Source of the DNA: Rotaria sp. Silwood1
Lineage: Eukaryota; Rotifera; Eurotatoria; Philodinida; Philodinidae
Assembly: GCA_905250075.1 (NCBI GenBank)
Contig: CAJNOP010000024.1
Span: 1,298,508 to 1,362,507 of the forward strand
Direction: 5' to 3'
DNA: 64,000 nucleotides
In this document: piece by piece, positions 13,261-26,200 of the stretch
Position numbering within the stretch: the stretch's first letter is position 1
How the letters are laid out: each line of letters starts with the position of its first letter
Translations under genes and position numbers: made by a program
The notes under the pieces: model-generated
What the model was told of the DNA's origin: nothing
The model's database searches: none
The model's input: only the letters and a program-made list of their open reading frames with translations

Positions 13261-14375
13261 ATCTTTTTGTTTTTCTGATCGTTGTATGTCTATTAGGCAA
13301 AATAATCTATTTTCTTTTTTGCTAAATAAACACACAGCGCAGTTATTAAATATATATATATATAATTTTGCTGTAAGAAGTATCTAAGAACAATGAACTT
13401 TTCTCAAGCTAATTTTTATATGTTACATGTATATTAAACTAATCTAGAGATCTTTGTTCGAAGGATTTATCAGTAAAAAAAACTAGCGTTATTGTCATGA
13501 CATAAAAAAAGACATTGATGCTCACGTCAAGTATTTCAGTCTAAAAAAAACTCTGAATTGAAGCAGGATTTCTGATAAATAAATATTAAATTCTATAGAC
13601 AACTTCTGAAGCTACAATATCTCTATCCGAATTTGTTTCTACAGGTGTCTAGGTTTTTCAAAAAAAAATCGATTTTCTTTTCGTTACAGACATGATCAAG
13701 CGGAAACAAACTGATTTCAATAGCAGAAACCAATACAAATCATTACTGTTGTATTTATATCAACTGCTCAGAGTTTTAGAGATTCAATAAAACAAAACAA
13801 AGATTATCAACTTTTATTATGACTTCTGTGAACTTTATTACCAAAACAGTAGTGAATTTACGCTAAGTTCTGAGATTTTTATTATTCATGATCAAATTAT
13901 AGTCTTTATGCACTGACATTCATTATTCTATCGAATAGTTCATTAACTAGTTGATGTAAATAGGATGTGAATGTACGAATAGTGTGGGTCTTTTGTTCTT
14001 GCGCACTTGCATTCACACTCACCAACTCACATCCACATCCCGCACTTACACTCTTGGGCACTAATTAAATAGGAGTAGATCGATATTGAGCGAAGAGTGG
14101 ATCGTTTCCGACAAGCTTCTGTTGTATCTGAGCATCGAAGTTGTCGATCTAGATTGCTTTATCATGACTTTGTTCAGTGAATTTGATATACTCTCATAAT
14201 GCTTCTGTGTTAACGCTAATTGCACTAGATCAGAAAAGCATTTTATAATGATGTGACGAAAAACGAATGTTTTGATTACTATTAGAAATTACTCAAAATC
14301 ATTTGAAGTCCCTGACAACCAGCTGAAGTCATACGAAATTAGATGAAGTAGCCGAAATTATGTGAAATCATGGGA
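13261..14375. other. Intergenic stretch with degenerate telomere-like words
   Basis: No coding signal was found. At about 13970-14055 there is GGATGTGAATG/AGTGTGGG followed by CACTCACCAACTCACATCC/CACATCCC, a weak head-to-head arrangement of TGTGGG-like words. Confidence 0.35.
13325..13330 (+). terminator. Polyadenylation signal (AATAAA) of ABCF1
   Basis: AATAAA lies about 65 bp after the ABCF1 stop codon, a usual distance for a short 3' UTR. The position and the motif are the only evidence. Confidence 0.45.
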
Positions 14376-14597
14376 TCAGTTTGTTATCCTTGGATGATTC
14401 GGAGGTAGAGCTTTTTCAAGTGTTTTGTGTGCTTTTTCGAAAAACCAAAGTGCTTTTAAGAAATCGCCCATGATATTATACACTTGACCCATATTGTTGT
14501 AGCAAGTAGCCAAATCAGAATAACTCGGAGGCATAGCTTTTTTAGCTATTTTACGTGCTTGTTTGAAAAACTGAAGTGCTTTTGAATAGTCACCCAT
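14376..14597 (-). pseudogene. TPR (kinesin-light-chain-type) fragment
   Basis: The minus frame reads 1.7 tetratricopeptide repeats of the KLC type: MGDYSKALQFFKQARKIAKK, then LATCYNNMGQVYNIMGDFLKALWFFEKAHK and LPPNHPRITN. Repeat units with GDY-KAL and PPNHP-x-I are typical of the large bdelloid TPR families. It ends at a stop and has no recognisable beginning, no splice-linked neighbours and no partner domain, so it is most likely a relic of a larger gene. Confidence 0.7.
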
Positions 14598-14599
14598 GG

Positions 14600-17490
14600 C
14601 GTTAAAAGGTGATAATTTATCGAGAACTATTGGTCATATTGCAGATAAAAATGATCGAACGAAATTTGCAATCGAAAATGCAACACGATGTTGAATTGTA
14701 CTTGCTGATGAGTATGTTTATTAAAATAGAATAATGATTATTGATATAATTCTATTCTTATTTAATAAAATTCATATTCTAGATTCATATCAAAATATTC
14801 AAAATGTACGAACAACAATTTTCAATCTGATCTTAGGCTCACCGACGCTAAAAGTCTATGGAAAATTGCGAACTGTAGCAGTAAGAACAGCTGAAAGTTT
14901 TTGAAAAGAAATTCATTTCTGTTGTTGTTTGTTATTTGCTACTGTTATGCATATTAAAAAAAAAAAAACTTGGACAACGATATACGGAAAAATAGATCTT
15001 TCGACTTGAAAAAGTTATAAATAATTCAGATCTTTCTCCGGACAAGGTTTCGAAACTTTTTAAGCATCAAACTATCGTTAGTTGGTTGTCGATATATCGA
15101 TGTCGCTGATAAAAGATATTTTGACAGTATATCAAAGAATTAATTGTATACGATCTAGCGAAGAGTGGTCAAATATTATTGTATAGATCTTCTCAGATAT
15201 GCTCAATATTTTTGAACAAAAGAAGTCTATCAGAGATGACAACAAAGAAAAATCTTTTTTTTTGTCACTTTTTCAAAATATATTCATATACGAAATATTA
15301 ATGTGAAATAAGATAGTATCTATTGTCAGTATCATAGAATTATTCAACATTCGAACAAAATGAATACTAGATGAAAATCATGATATTTGGAAATATATTC
15401 CAAATAAAAATACTTCCATTGTATATAACAATAAAAAAAAAAAAAATTGTCTTACAAGCGTATTACTATGTCAAAGAATTGATTGAACGAAAAGCATGAC
15501 CTGACTGATAAATGATTGTCACATCTCAAAACGAAGTTTACTAAATTTAATAACAATGTCGAAGAAACAATGGTGGTGTAATTATAGTAAACTATCACCA
15601 TCAAGAAAAGCATATTTCCGAGATGATAAACGATTCTTTTTTTTCGTTTTGATTTTATTAACTTAATCTCTTAGTTTATTATCTTCATGGCCCTGATAGA
15701 ATGATCAATCATTATGATTTTATTTATCTCTTCAGCTACCAAAACAAGAGTTCTATCTTAAATTATTTTAGAAGACTTATTTTAAATGTAAACTTTTTCG
15801 TGAAAAGATTAATTTTCTTGTAAATGAAATTATTTATTTTTGCGAACGAAAATTCGATGCGTTTTGTTTCTACAATTTTAAATTAAACATTGAATACTAA
15901 ATATCGAATATAGAAATGATAGTTCTAGTTTTCAAAAGTTAAATAAAGTTTAATCTATATTTGTTGGAAGGCGACGAAAGAGAAAAAATAATCTTAATTA
16001 ATAAAACTAACACATTGTCTCAATCAATCTTATTGACTAACTTTATGAAAAAATGCACTGAATAGGAATTAAGATGGAATTTGTATGAAATAAGACTTTC
16101 CTTTAAATGCTAGAATAATAAGACATAATAAAAAGGTTCTTTATAAATTTTGAGAAATTCTCTGTATTGTTCGATTTTTAGATTTCCTAGGTGGTATTGT
16201 ATATTCTAATCAAATATTCTAATTCTTATTTGCTTCTGTGTATCGTTGTGTTACTTTCTATAGTATTTAATCAATTTGTAATCTATATGATTTATCTTTA
16301 CTCATGGCTCTGGCATGCTTTCTTGCTCCTATTTGATATTTTTGATGTTGATATGAAGAGTAGATGTGATTTAAACGAGAACGATAACAATCTTCGGTAT
16401 TTGATTTGTATCTGATCTTCAGAAGCTTTGTTGCGATCTTTTCTACCTGATGGATTTTGTCTGATAATATTCATATGTTCAACATTATGTTTTCAGTTCT
16501 GCTCCATTCGATGATTGACTATCTCATTCTTCTTTGCTATAAAAATAGATATTGTCAATTGATTAAATAAAAAGTTTAATATATACAGATATATTTGCCA
16601 AAAGAATTTCTTTAAACTTGTCAAAATATGGACAAGATTTTCAATATAATTTGATACATGAAGTATTATTTTAATTTGTCAGAAATGTTTATTATAAATA
16701 ATAGTTTAATCTAGTTTTCTGCTCGAATAATATAGATTTGTTATTATCTTCAATGATTACTGAAATTTCTCGAAAGAAAACTTTCTTTGTCATTTCATAC
16801 GAATTTTTATTTATATAGTAAAATATTTTAACAGATGCAATCCAGATCAATAATTATTTTCACGAGAAAATTTAATCATTTATCATCCATATCTATTGTT
16901 CACTTTCTAATTAATGTTGAGAGTGAATGTAAATTTGGGTGTGTATTTTCTCATCATCATCAAAACATCTACCCCACATTCTCTCATTTATTATATTTCA
17001 TTCATAGTGACACTGATTATTGCCTTAGAGAAAGTCTTGCACATTCTAAAGAGGAACCAGCCAATGCGAGTGATTCGTGGGAACTCAAGATATTACGAGC
17101 TAAAGAACATATCTACTTGAATTATTTCAAGTTATTCTTCGCTTGTCAATACAATCATAAAACCAGTCCTCTTCAAACTGATATTAAAAAATTCAATTAA
17201 ACCAGATAATTTAAACAACAGATTTCTATGTAAATATTCATTCCTTGATAATTGACTACAGATAAGATAAATTCTGATAGATTAATAATAATAGGATGTG
17301 GGATGTGAAGACAAAACTCAAAATTCACATTCATACCCTTCATTGCTGCCTTTCTTCTAATTCTACCAATCTAGACTTTTTAACTAGTGTTAATGATGAT
17401 GAGCAATACCTCACATAGCTTAACTAAAAAGGAGGAGGACGAAGAACTATTAAATAAGTAAAATTCTATTGTCACTGCTTTATCATCAGA
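14600..17490. other. AT-rich intergenic stretch, no gene seen
   Basis: Short open frames at 16191-16415 and 16835-17200 have no motif and are spanned by AT-rich low-complexity DNA. At 17294-17340 GGATGTGGGATGTG is followed by ATTCACATTCATACCC, again a weak inverted telomere-like pair. Confidence 0.35.
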
Positions 17491-17491
17491 T

Positions 17492-17845
17492 ATGACTCAA
17501 CCGAAATTGCCAAATATTTCATTTATTCACTCACAAAAAAGAAAACCTTTGCTCATAGTCTATGAACATGTTTTCAAATTGAATTCAATCACAGCTACTA
17601 CTAAATATTGGTAATATACATTTGATGAATGTTTAGCAAGAATTCATATATATTTGAATGGTCAAAATATGTGTATTCAATTTAATGTAGGTTTAGGTGT
17701 AAGAACAAAACAAACCAAAACAATTCCAATTCAACGTTGTATTAGCGATTTTGATAAACGATATTATTATGATGCTATAAATGCTATTGAATATCTAGAT
17801 AGTTTATCATTTACAGTTCCTCAACGAAAAAATGAAAGTTTATGA
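17492..17845 (+). pseudogene. FLYWCH zinc-finger gene fragment with in-frame stop
   Basis: From the ATG at 17492 the frame reads ISFIHSQKRKPLLIVYEHVF, then TKYW, a TAA stop at 17612, then YTFDECLARIHIYLNGQN, staying in one frame to the stop at 17845. The order F-x-x-S-x-K...L...Y-x-F...KYW-x-C...C-x-A-R-x-H is the FLYWCH finger, a DNA-binding C2H2-type domain common in bdelloids. The residue after Trp is a stop and the first zinc Cys has become Tyr, so the finger is broken. The rest of the frame (RTKQTKTIPIQ) is unassigned. Confidence 0.65.
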
Positions 17846-18177
17846 ATTCTTTTTTTCTTTTTAATTTTTGACTTATGTTTGATCTCTGTTAGAATGTTAG
17901 TATTAACCCATACAATAAAGAATGTCCTTCGCTAGTCAGAATCTTTAAAATACTTTTCGACTAGTTTTTCGCGTCGATATTCTCTTTTTCGACGTTTTTC
18001 CTGTTCGATATATTTCTCTTCTCTTTTTCGACATTTTTTTCTCTTTGATTTTTTTTCTCTTTCGACATTTTTCTTCTTCGATATTTTTACGGTCAACCAT
18101 TGTATGAGCATCGGCGGCCGTGCGAACACATTCAATGTCGATATGTATAGACACACATACATAGATCAGATGAAGTC

Positions 18178-21100
18178 ATGTTGATCGAAGAATGGCCCGT
18201 TGAATTATGGCTCGAACTGTTTGTTTATATGTCAACATTTGATCTGGTCATCAGTTGGTTTAATCTAAACATTCGTTTGAATCGTATGATCGAACGTGCA
18301 CTTTTACTAGGTCTTCATCAGTTCGATCTTGATGAAAGCTGGACACATGAAACCTTTATGAATTGTGTTGAACATGTGTATCCACGTTTAGCTCCTTATG
18401 TAAGCAAGATCATCTTGCGTGATACATTCGCCACTGCACGTCTAGTAGCAAAATCTAGTTATTTTCTTCCTCTTTGCCTCAATGTACGTCGATTAATACT
18501 CTGTGAAAATGTTATTTCATTTTTTCCATTCAGTCACCATATAAATATATTCAAAGAGTCATCATTATTACACGAACTGATCATCGAATTTGGCCTTCAT
18601 GGAAGTAATTACTATTCGAATACACTTGAAAAAATGCTCAAAAACAATATTTCATTCCATACTATGCGATTCAATGTTATTGACAGTAAGACAAATTTAA
18701 ATTCTATATGATATGTTTTCATATTTTCATATAGATGCTTCTCCCTATCTCGGCACAAATTTGAACATTTTACATTTTCATCTCGGAGATGATCATGGAA
18801 TATGTCTTGCTAATACTGTATGTTTGACATTATTAGTGCAACGATGGTCAAATTTAATTATGCTTATACAAGATGGTTGTTTACCCTTACTTGAAGAACT
18901 CGATGTTACAATCGAGCAACGACCTTCATATAATGAACAAGAAAACGATGATGATCGACTTCATTCAGTTAATCTTTTCAAATTACGATCACTTCGTTTA
19001 TGTGATGTTACATTAAATAATGTACGTGATCTTCTTCGTTATGTACCGTCATTATCTTTCAAACTCGATACACTTTCATTGGTTCGTGTACGAGTAGATG
19101 ATAATGATAACATCACTAGTCTTCATCATCTTGTTGACTTTAAAAATTTACTAATCAATCGTTTATCTGCTCAATTATGTCGTTTGCAGCTTATTCTCTA
19201 CATTATATCCGATGATACTTATTGCAAACATGCACTTGATGTATTTAACGTTGTTGATGACATTTGGCCCTGGCCTCTTATGCATCATCAAACAGAAGAG
19301 TACATTGATAACCAAAATTCTAAACCAATTGACGTCTTGTACATGAGGTATCCCATCTCATGGTACTCTTGTCAACGACGACGACTTAACGACCAAACGA
19401 GTGTACGTCATCTTCGTTGGCCTTTTCAAGGTGTACCACCAAGACGTATCTGTTGGACTTTAGAAAATGAAGATGAAATAAGCAGTACCAAAGCTACTAC
19501 AAATGATATATATACATGTTTGAATACTCTCGTTAATGTCAATTCACTTAGTTGGTTCATTAGTTTAAATCCTGTAAGTTTATTAGGAGAAAGAACAAAT
19601 CATTTCAGAATTAATCAATTCTATGTCATGTTTGTGTACAAATATTTAGAAATGTGATTTTTCACAAGTTCAAAATTGTCAGTTAACTTCAAAAGATAGA
19701 ATCTCCAGCAGAGTCTTAGAGAAAAAAAACATCTTAGATTTTTAACTTTGCACAAAATTACTGGAAATATGAACGAAAAAGGATAGGTGTGTTTCGAATG
19801 TTCACTAGTCTGCTATTTATCAATAATAGTTTAGATTATCATGCGATTAGAGATGTATAAAGTCATCATTTGTCAATTCGGGTTCTAGTTATTTCTTGAA
19901 AGATGAACATGTTTGAAAAAAACATCGTAGAAAGTTCATTTCTTCGAAATTTATAAGACAATTGTCCGAATGGAAACAAGAAAAATCAAGTTTTTTTTGT
20001 CAAGTGGAGAATTGAATTTTTTTCGAAAAAGATCATATCATAGGAATAGATTATTTGAAACTGGTTCTGGTCCTAATCTTATATGTCTCTACATGCGATA
20101 TCTTTCACCACTACTTGATTATAACGATTCAATTATCCAAGAAATTTTCAAATTATAGTTGGAACATAAGTATAGTTTCTTTGGCTTTTCATTGTATTGT
20201 TGATGATTTTACTGTTTCAAACTATTGATATATAAATATATCTTAATAGGGTTCAATCTTGGCTCATCTTCAACAAAAGCCAAGCATCTTTCCTCGATGG
20301 CATAATATGCATGATGTCACTCTCCAATTCACCAATCAATATCTATTGCCTTCTCATCGTGTTGGAATTCTTGATAATATCTTGCAAAGTGCTTGTTATC
20401 TCACAAGTTTGACTGCTCATTGGTCGGATGTGCTTAATGTAGCCAAGAATAATATTAGAAAGGGATATTATTAAGCGGTCAGTAAAATATATGAAATGAT
20501 CAGTAAGATAAATGGTCAGTAAAAAATGTATAAATGATCAGTAAAAAGATTAAATGGTCAGTACTTAGATTATCACTCATATAAAAAAAAGATTGGAAAA
20601 AATCTGATTTTAATCGATTTTTTTGTGATTAAAAATCGATTAAAATGGGACAGTTTTAACCAGGTTTTTAATCAAACTAGTGATTAAAATAAATTAAATT
20701 TATAAATATCCATTTTAACCGATTAAAATTTTTTCATTGACTATTTTACTCAATTTTAGTCAGATTATTCGATTTTTAATCTATTAAAATCGATTAAAAT
20801 TTTTAAATCGATTTTAATCAATTCTAATAGTTTTTCTTTTTAAATGAATAAGTACCAATTGATATCGAGTCTTGAAGCATGGAATTTATGTCAAAGGTCC
20901 ATCTAGCATCATATCTACTAATTTTCCGAGGCAAGGAGTCCGAAAAAGCGATCGAACATCTGAGTTTTCAACATAAAGTTTGAGAAAACGCATTTTACCG
21001 TCGCCACCATTAAAATTCATATTTATATATTTAATTTATTTTAATCACTGGTTTGATTTAAAAAATCGATTAAAATTAGATTTTTTCCAATCTTTTTTTT

Positions 21101-21645
21101 ATATGAGTGATAGTCTAAGTACTGGCCATTCAATCTTTTTACTGATCATTTATATACTTTTTACTGACCATTTATCTTACTGACCATTTCATCTATTTTA
21201 CTGATCATTTAATTTATTTTACTGACCGCTTAAATAGTAGCCTATTAGAAAATATCCTACTGTCAAACGTCTTCACTTATTGTTATCATTCGGACGAGAT
21301 TGGCATGATGATGTTGATGTCGATGTAATGGTGCTACTAGATCCTTCGGTGATTGCTCATCTATTTCCTTGTCTACATCAGCTAAGCACATCTGGTAGTT
21401 TACCTCGTGGTCGTATTCGTTTGACATCATTGGATCCTCTTGTTTCACTCGTACTTTCTTTAATTGCACATCTTTCACCTCATTTAACATTTCTGTATCT
21501 TAACAAATGTGAAACATCATTGTCAAGACTTGTTGCTTTGTCTAAAGATAAGCAGAAATATGTTTGTGATATTTTAAAAATGAAAATATCATCTGCTGCT
21601 CGCATTACAATCACTGATGGTGATAGATTGAAAATTTGGTTGTAA
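18178..21645 (+). CDS. F-box protein, divergent bdelloid-type family
   Basis: Four exons join in frame: 18178-18685, 18735-19573, 20250-20438, 21241-21645, giving about 646 residues. The N-terminus EEWPVELWLELFVYMSTFDL, then FNLNIRLNRMI, is an F-box (P-x-E-L-x-x-x-L-x-x-x-L). The rest is Leu-rich with LRR-like spacing (LFKLRSLRLCDVTL, LEELDVTI, LTFLYLNKCETSL), as in F-box substrate adaptors of SCF ubiquitin ligases that bind Skp1. Intron 1 is 49 bp (phase 1). Intron 3 would be only about 43 bp without the 755-bp MITE at 20475-21229. Its GTAGCC donor is weak, so that junction is the least certain. The MITE brings stops but is removed with the intron, so the gene may be functional. Target unknown. 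Confidence 0.7.
20475..21229. mobile_element. 755-bp MITE with TTAA target site inside an F-box gene intron
   Basis: TTAA (20471-20474) precedes GCGGTCAGTAAAAT, and the right end ATTTTACTGACCGC is followed by TTAA (21230-21233). The terminal inverted repeats are about 140-165 bp long. They are made of a subterminal motif, ATGGTCAGTAA or ATGATCAGTAA, repeated about every 20 bp (five on the left, one more on the right), followed by a shared block CACTCATATAAAAAAAAGAT. The middle is rich in TTTTAATCGATTT words. No transposase. The TTAA duplication suggests mobilisation by a piggyBac- or Kolobok-type transposase. Confidence 0.85.
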
Positions 21646-23214
21646 AAACAATAAAAAAATAAAAATAAAGCATGAAATGAAATACATCGCAAATATTTTT
21701 TTCTTCTAGAAATGTTGATGTTGTTTTCTGATGGAACCATTAAAAATATGCATGTACCAAACACAAATCTCAAAAAGTTTGGATTTTAAACTTCATTTTA
21801 GATTTTGAGGCACCTATGTTTCGAATGGAGTATATTGAGCTGCATTATTAGTTTGGTATGTCGTTCCGACACTCAATCATCTGATTTTAGGAAGACAACG
21901 TTAATATTGATTTTCGACAGAATTATATAAAACTTGACTAAAAATAATTGACTATGAGGAACAAAAACAATTATCAGATTATTAAAAATTTTGAAGTTGC
22001 TTTTCTCGATTCTAGAGTCATAGTTTTTGGATTTTCACGAAATTTAACAAAACAAACCTTTGCTTCAAAATTTTGATACACAAACGTAACATTCTGAGAC
22101 TCAATGAATCTCATCGATTAGTAACAACAGTTGTATTTCAATACATTCACAGCAGTGAAATTCGAAAGTTTTTTCAAGTACCATCGTGACAGCGGCAACT
22201 CTTTAAAAATTCATCACGGTATAGCAGCATCGCGAGAGATTTTCTTTTCTTTTGCCGCGACGCGACAGCGGAAGATTTTCAGGCGCAATGGATATCTCTG
22301 CAGCGGACCCATCTTTGGATGAAGGCTGACTCTTCTCGTACAGTTGGAACATGTGATATATTATTAAAAGATAAATTTAGTTGTTTTGGATAAATTCGAA
22401 ATAAGCCCCCCAAAAAGAACTAAATTCCGCTAGTCTCTTGAATATATAGCACGAATGTCATGATATTGTTTATTTTAAGTTTTTGTATAAAGAAATAGAT
22501 AATAGTGTATTTATTATTGTTTAGATGAGGAGAAATTAAAATTTTTATACTCTCTATAATATATACTTTGATGTTAATAACACAAATCCTTTTTTTTTCT
22601 TTATTCATTAAATTTCAAAGAATTTATAGCTGATTTCTTTTCATTAATAGACACATAAATATCAATCTAAAGAATATATGATCAATAATTTTTCTTTTCT
22701 TTTTCTGTCTCCTTCTATTGTAATTCCATAAAAATAACCGAATGAAATCATAAAACAAAAAACCAACAATAACAACAAGAAATATACAACATCGACATTT
22801 GAAGAACAAGTTCATGATTGTTTTTTAATCAATGAATGTGGAATAGACAGAGAATGAAACACATACAAAGAAAAAGACTCGAACAATGAAAAAGAAACAT
22901 ACAATTAAGTGCTATTTTATTTTTCAATTAATTAAATCAAGATGATGCTTTTGTCGATCGTTGACTTATAAGTTTTTCAACTTCTTGTAATTTTTTTTAA
23001 TATTTTTTTCTTTTTGTTTTCTTTCTTTTTACCTAACTAAAAAACAAAAAAAAGTAAGATTTAAGAAAATCTAATTTTAAATGAAAATACAAACTTGAAT
23101 CAGAATTTTCTGCATTATTTGTATTAGTTGATGATTTATAAGAATCAGCTAAAAAGAAAGAAATTTTTGGTTTTTTTTTTTGAATAAAGAAAATTAATCA
23201 AAAACAAAAATTTA
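21646..23214. other. Intergenic stretch, mostly AT-rich
   Basis: No gene was recognised. A less AT-rich patch at about 22180-22340 (ACAGCGG, GCCGCGACGCGACAGCGG) stands out from its surroundings, but its open frame has no motif. The rest is A/T-rich, and near 23090-23155 a minus-strand SDS-rich stretch could be an alternative 3' exon of the neighbouring serine-rich gene. Confidence 0.3.
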
Positions 23215-26200
23215 CTATTTAATTTTGTCTTTTGTTTTTGTTGTACTTGTTGAATCGGTTGATGATGATGATGTATCACGTCGTTGCTTAAGACAAAAAT
23301 AAAAACAAAATTAAATATTTGAATTTTGAAATAAATTAAATTTTACTTTAGCCATTGTCAATGATGATGATTCTTTATTTTTTGATAATGTTCGAGCTGA
23401 AGAATCATTTGTGGATTTTGTATTCATACTTTTACCGCCACCACCATCACCTGATAATGAAGATAATTGTCGACTCACTGCTTTTATTGAATGACTTTTA
23501 CTACTAACTGATGTTTTACCTACATTAGAATCAAAAGAAAAATAAATTAAAAACGAATTTCTTCTTAGATCATAAATATAATTGATCTATTTTTAATTAA
23601 GAAAAATATTTGTTGGAGCATTTTTCATCTCAAAAATAATAATCAAAATACAGATAAACAATAAAGCTTTATATTTACTGAAATGAAAACGGGGACAAAT
23701 ACACTTATCGACCCCCCCCCCTCATCTATTGACTTAATTCGACTAATTAGACCCTGGGGAGTTCATTAAAAGTATTCCCAAAGGTCCCAGACCGATAGTT
23801 TAGGAGACATGTGAAAAATTAGACTTGAGTTTAAAATTGCATAAAAGGTTTATTTTTTGAAATAAAATGTAATAAGTGTATCAAACAAACAGTTAAATAA
23901 TTAAAAATCACCAGGCTCCCACTCAGGATCGGTTATGTGGGTGTGGCTGTGGGTGTGTGGATATGTTAATCTTTTCTTGAGGTACAGCCACACCTACCCC
24001 CACCCATACACCCACACTCACCCACACCCACACCCACACCCACACCCATACCCACACTCACCCACAGATGACACATACGACAAACATATATATCTTTTTT
24101 TCTTTCGTTTTATTCATTTAGATATTTTCCTTCTTATGATATTGTTTGGATATTTTTCTCCTCCGGTTGATTCGACTCTGGCGCTATCTATTTTCAAGTT
24201 TTTAAAATTAGGTTATCTCTTAAACTATTGATCTGGGACCTTTGGGAATACTTTTAATGAACTCCCCAGGGTCTAATTAGTCGAATTAAGTCAATAGATG
24301 AGGGGGGAGGGGGGGGGGGGGGTCGATAAGTGTATTTGTCCCATGAAAACGTGAATTTTATAAAGATGTCATAGTTCGTCTTACGACAATTCAAAATCAA
24401 AATTTCTTAAGATCGAAATTATAGTATCCTTAGTTTTTGCCTTTTATTTGTCTGTATGATTATATATTAAAGTCTATTTCAGAGTTAAGTTTCTATGGGG
24501 GTTTTTTTTGAATAAGTTTTAAACAAACGGAGGAAAAGAGTTGAGGTTTTTATTACTGTCTAGAATCGATATTGCTTTATGTTTTAACAAAGTCAATGAA
24601 AAAATTCAATTAGTTTTCTTATAAGATAGCCCAACTCATTTTCTATCGATCAACATAAGACCGAGATCGATAGCTGTTTTCGTTTAAAAGATATATGGAT
24701 TCCATTGAAGGCTACTCATGAAAATCTGAAGTGATGAAAACTCTTTCTACAATCAGAAATTCAGTTTTTCTCATCTTCAAAACCGATCAGATATTCAAGG
24801 AAAAAATTAATTGGATTTTTTCGTTGATATTTTGTAAAAAGCTAAAGCAATGTTGACTCTAGACAATAGTGAAAACTTCAGTTCTTTCCTTCTTTATCTT
24901 TTAAAGTTATTCAAAAAATGTTCATTACCATTTAACTCTGACATGGATATTAGACATAAGCAAGAGAAAACTTTTACTAAAATATTGCGAGTTTAGATAT
25001 GAATCATGAAAAATGAGATTTTAAATAATCTAAAATTTTCCAAAGTATGATTAGTTTTATTAGACAAGCACGTAGTGAAGAATAATTTAGGTGAATCATT
25101 ATAAAGAAAAAATAAGTTTTGATATAAGAAAATTGTTTAGTCCTCAAGATATTTAACAAGAATCAATCATTGTCTCATTATATTTCTGTTATTAAATCTA
25201 ACCTGTTTTTATTGTTGATGATGAACTTGTTTCATTCTCTGAACTTGAAGTATCCAATAATGAACTAAATGATCGATGTGTTATTCTATTTACATCACAA
25301 TCTGATAACGATGATAAACTTGTATTATCCGATCGACTAAATACAACATAAAAATAAAATCAGTTTTAATATTTCTTTTTGTTTTGTTTATACCTAATAT
25401 TCTCTTTTTTTTTGTTTGTTGTTTTTTATATTTATATCTAAATCTTTTCCATCGTTGATCTTTTGAATGATTATTAATCATTGAATTACTACCCATGTCG
25501 TAAATACCGGATCAATTTTCGCGGTAAACCGCGGTTATCGGCAAAACCGCCGGTTTACCGCGATAAATTGTATGTAATGGGAGCCGCTAACCGGATCGGT
25601 AAAACCGCGGTAAATTGTATGTAATGGGAGCCGCTAAGCGGACCGGTAAAACCGCGGTAAATTGTATGTAATGGGAGCCGCTAACCGGACCGGTAAAACC
25701 GCGGTAAATTGTATGTAATAGGAGCCGCTAACCGAACCGGTAAAACCGCGGTTAACCGCCGGTTTTTATCCGGTTTTCATCACATGGGTATTATTAGTAC
25801 TTGTTTTTTCGATGTTCGACTTGAGATTTGTCGACCAGGAAGAAATTTATTTGTTGTTGCTGTTCTTGTTCTTGATGGTCGTATGATTTGTTTTTATTAC
25901 CATTAGATTTTTTTTTGTCATTACCATTTGTAACCATTCTATTTAAAAAGAAAAATAATTTAATATTTATTCATTTTTTTTTCTTATTCAAAAGAAATCT
26001 TTTTTTTAGTACTCAGATGATTATGTTGTTAATAATGATTTTGTTGCACGTGTTATAGAAGGTGAACAATATTGTCGATCTAAAGCGTAACTCAAACATA
26101 AAATGAAATGTTAAATTATATGCAAAAATATGATTATTCATGCATAAGAAAAATAAACAATGATGATTAATAAGAAATAAAACTTGCCTTGATCGATTTG

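Noticed and set aside
16835-17200. 121-codon plus-strand frame
   Set aside because: No motif, AT-rich, no splice signals supporting a gene model.
22131-22322. GC-richer patch with a 63-codon frame
   Set aside because: No recognisable domain. The composition shift alone is not evidence for a gene.
23935-24231. 98-codon open frame with PHPHPHP repeats
   Set aside because: It lies in the telomere-like core of the 23692-24342 element and has no independent support.
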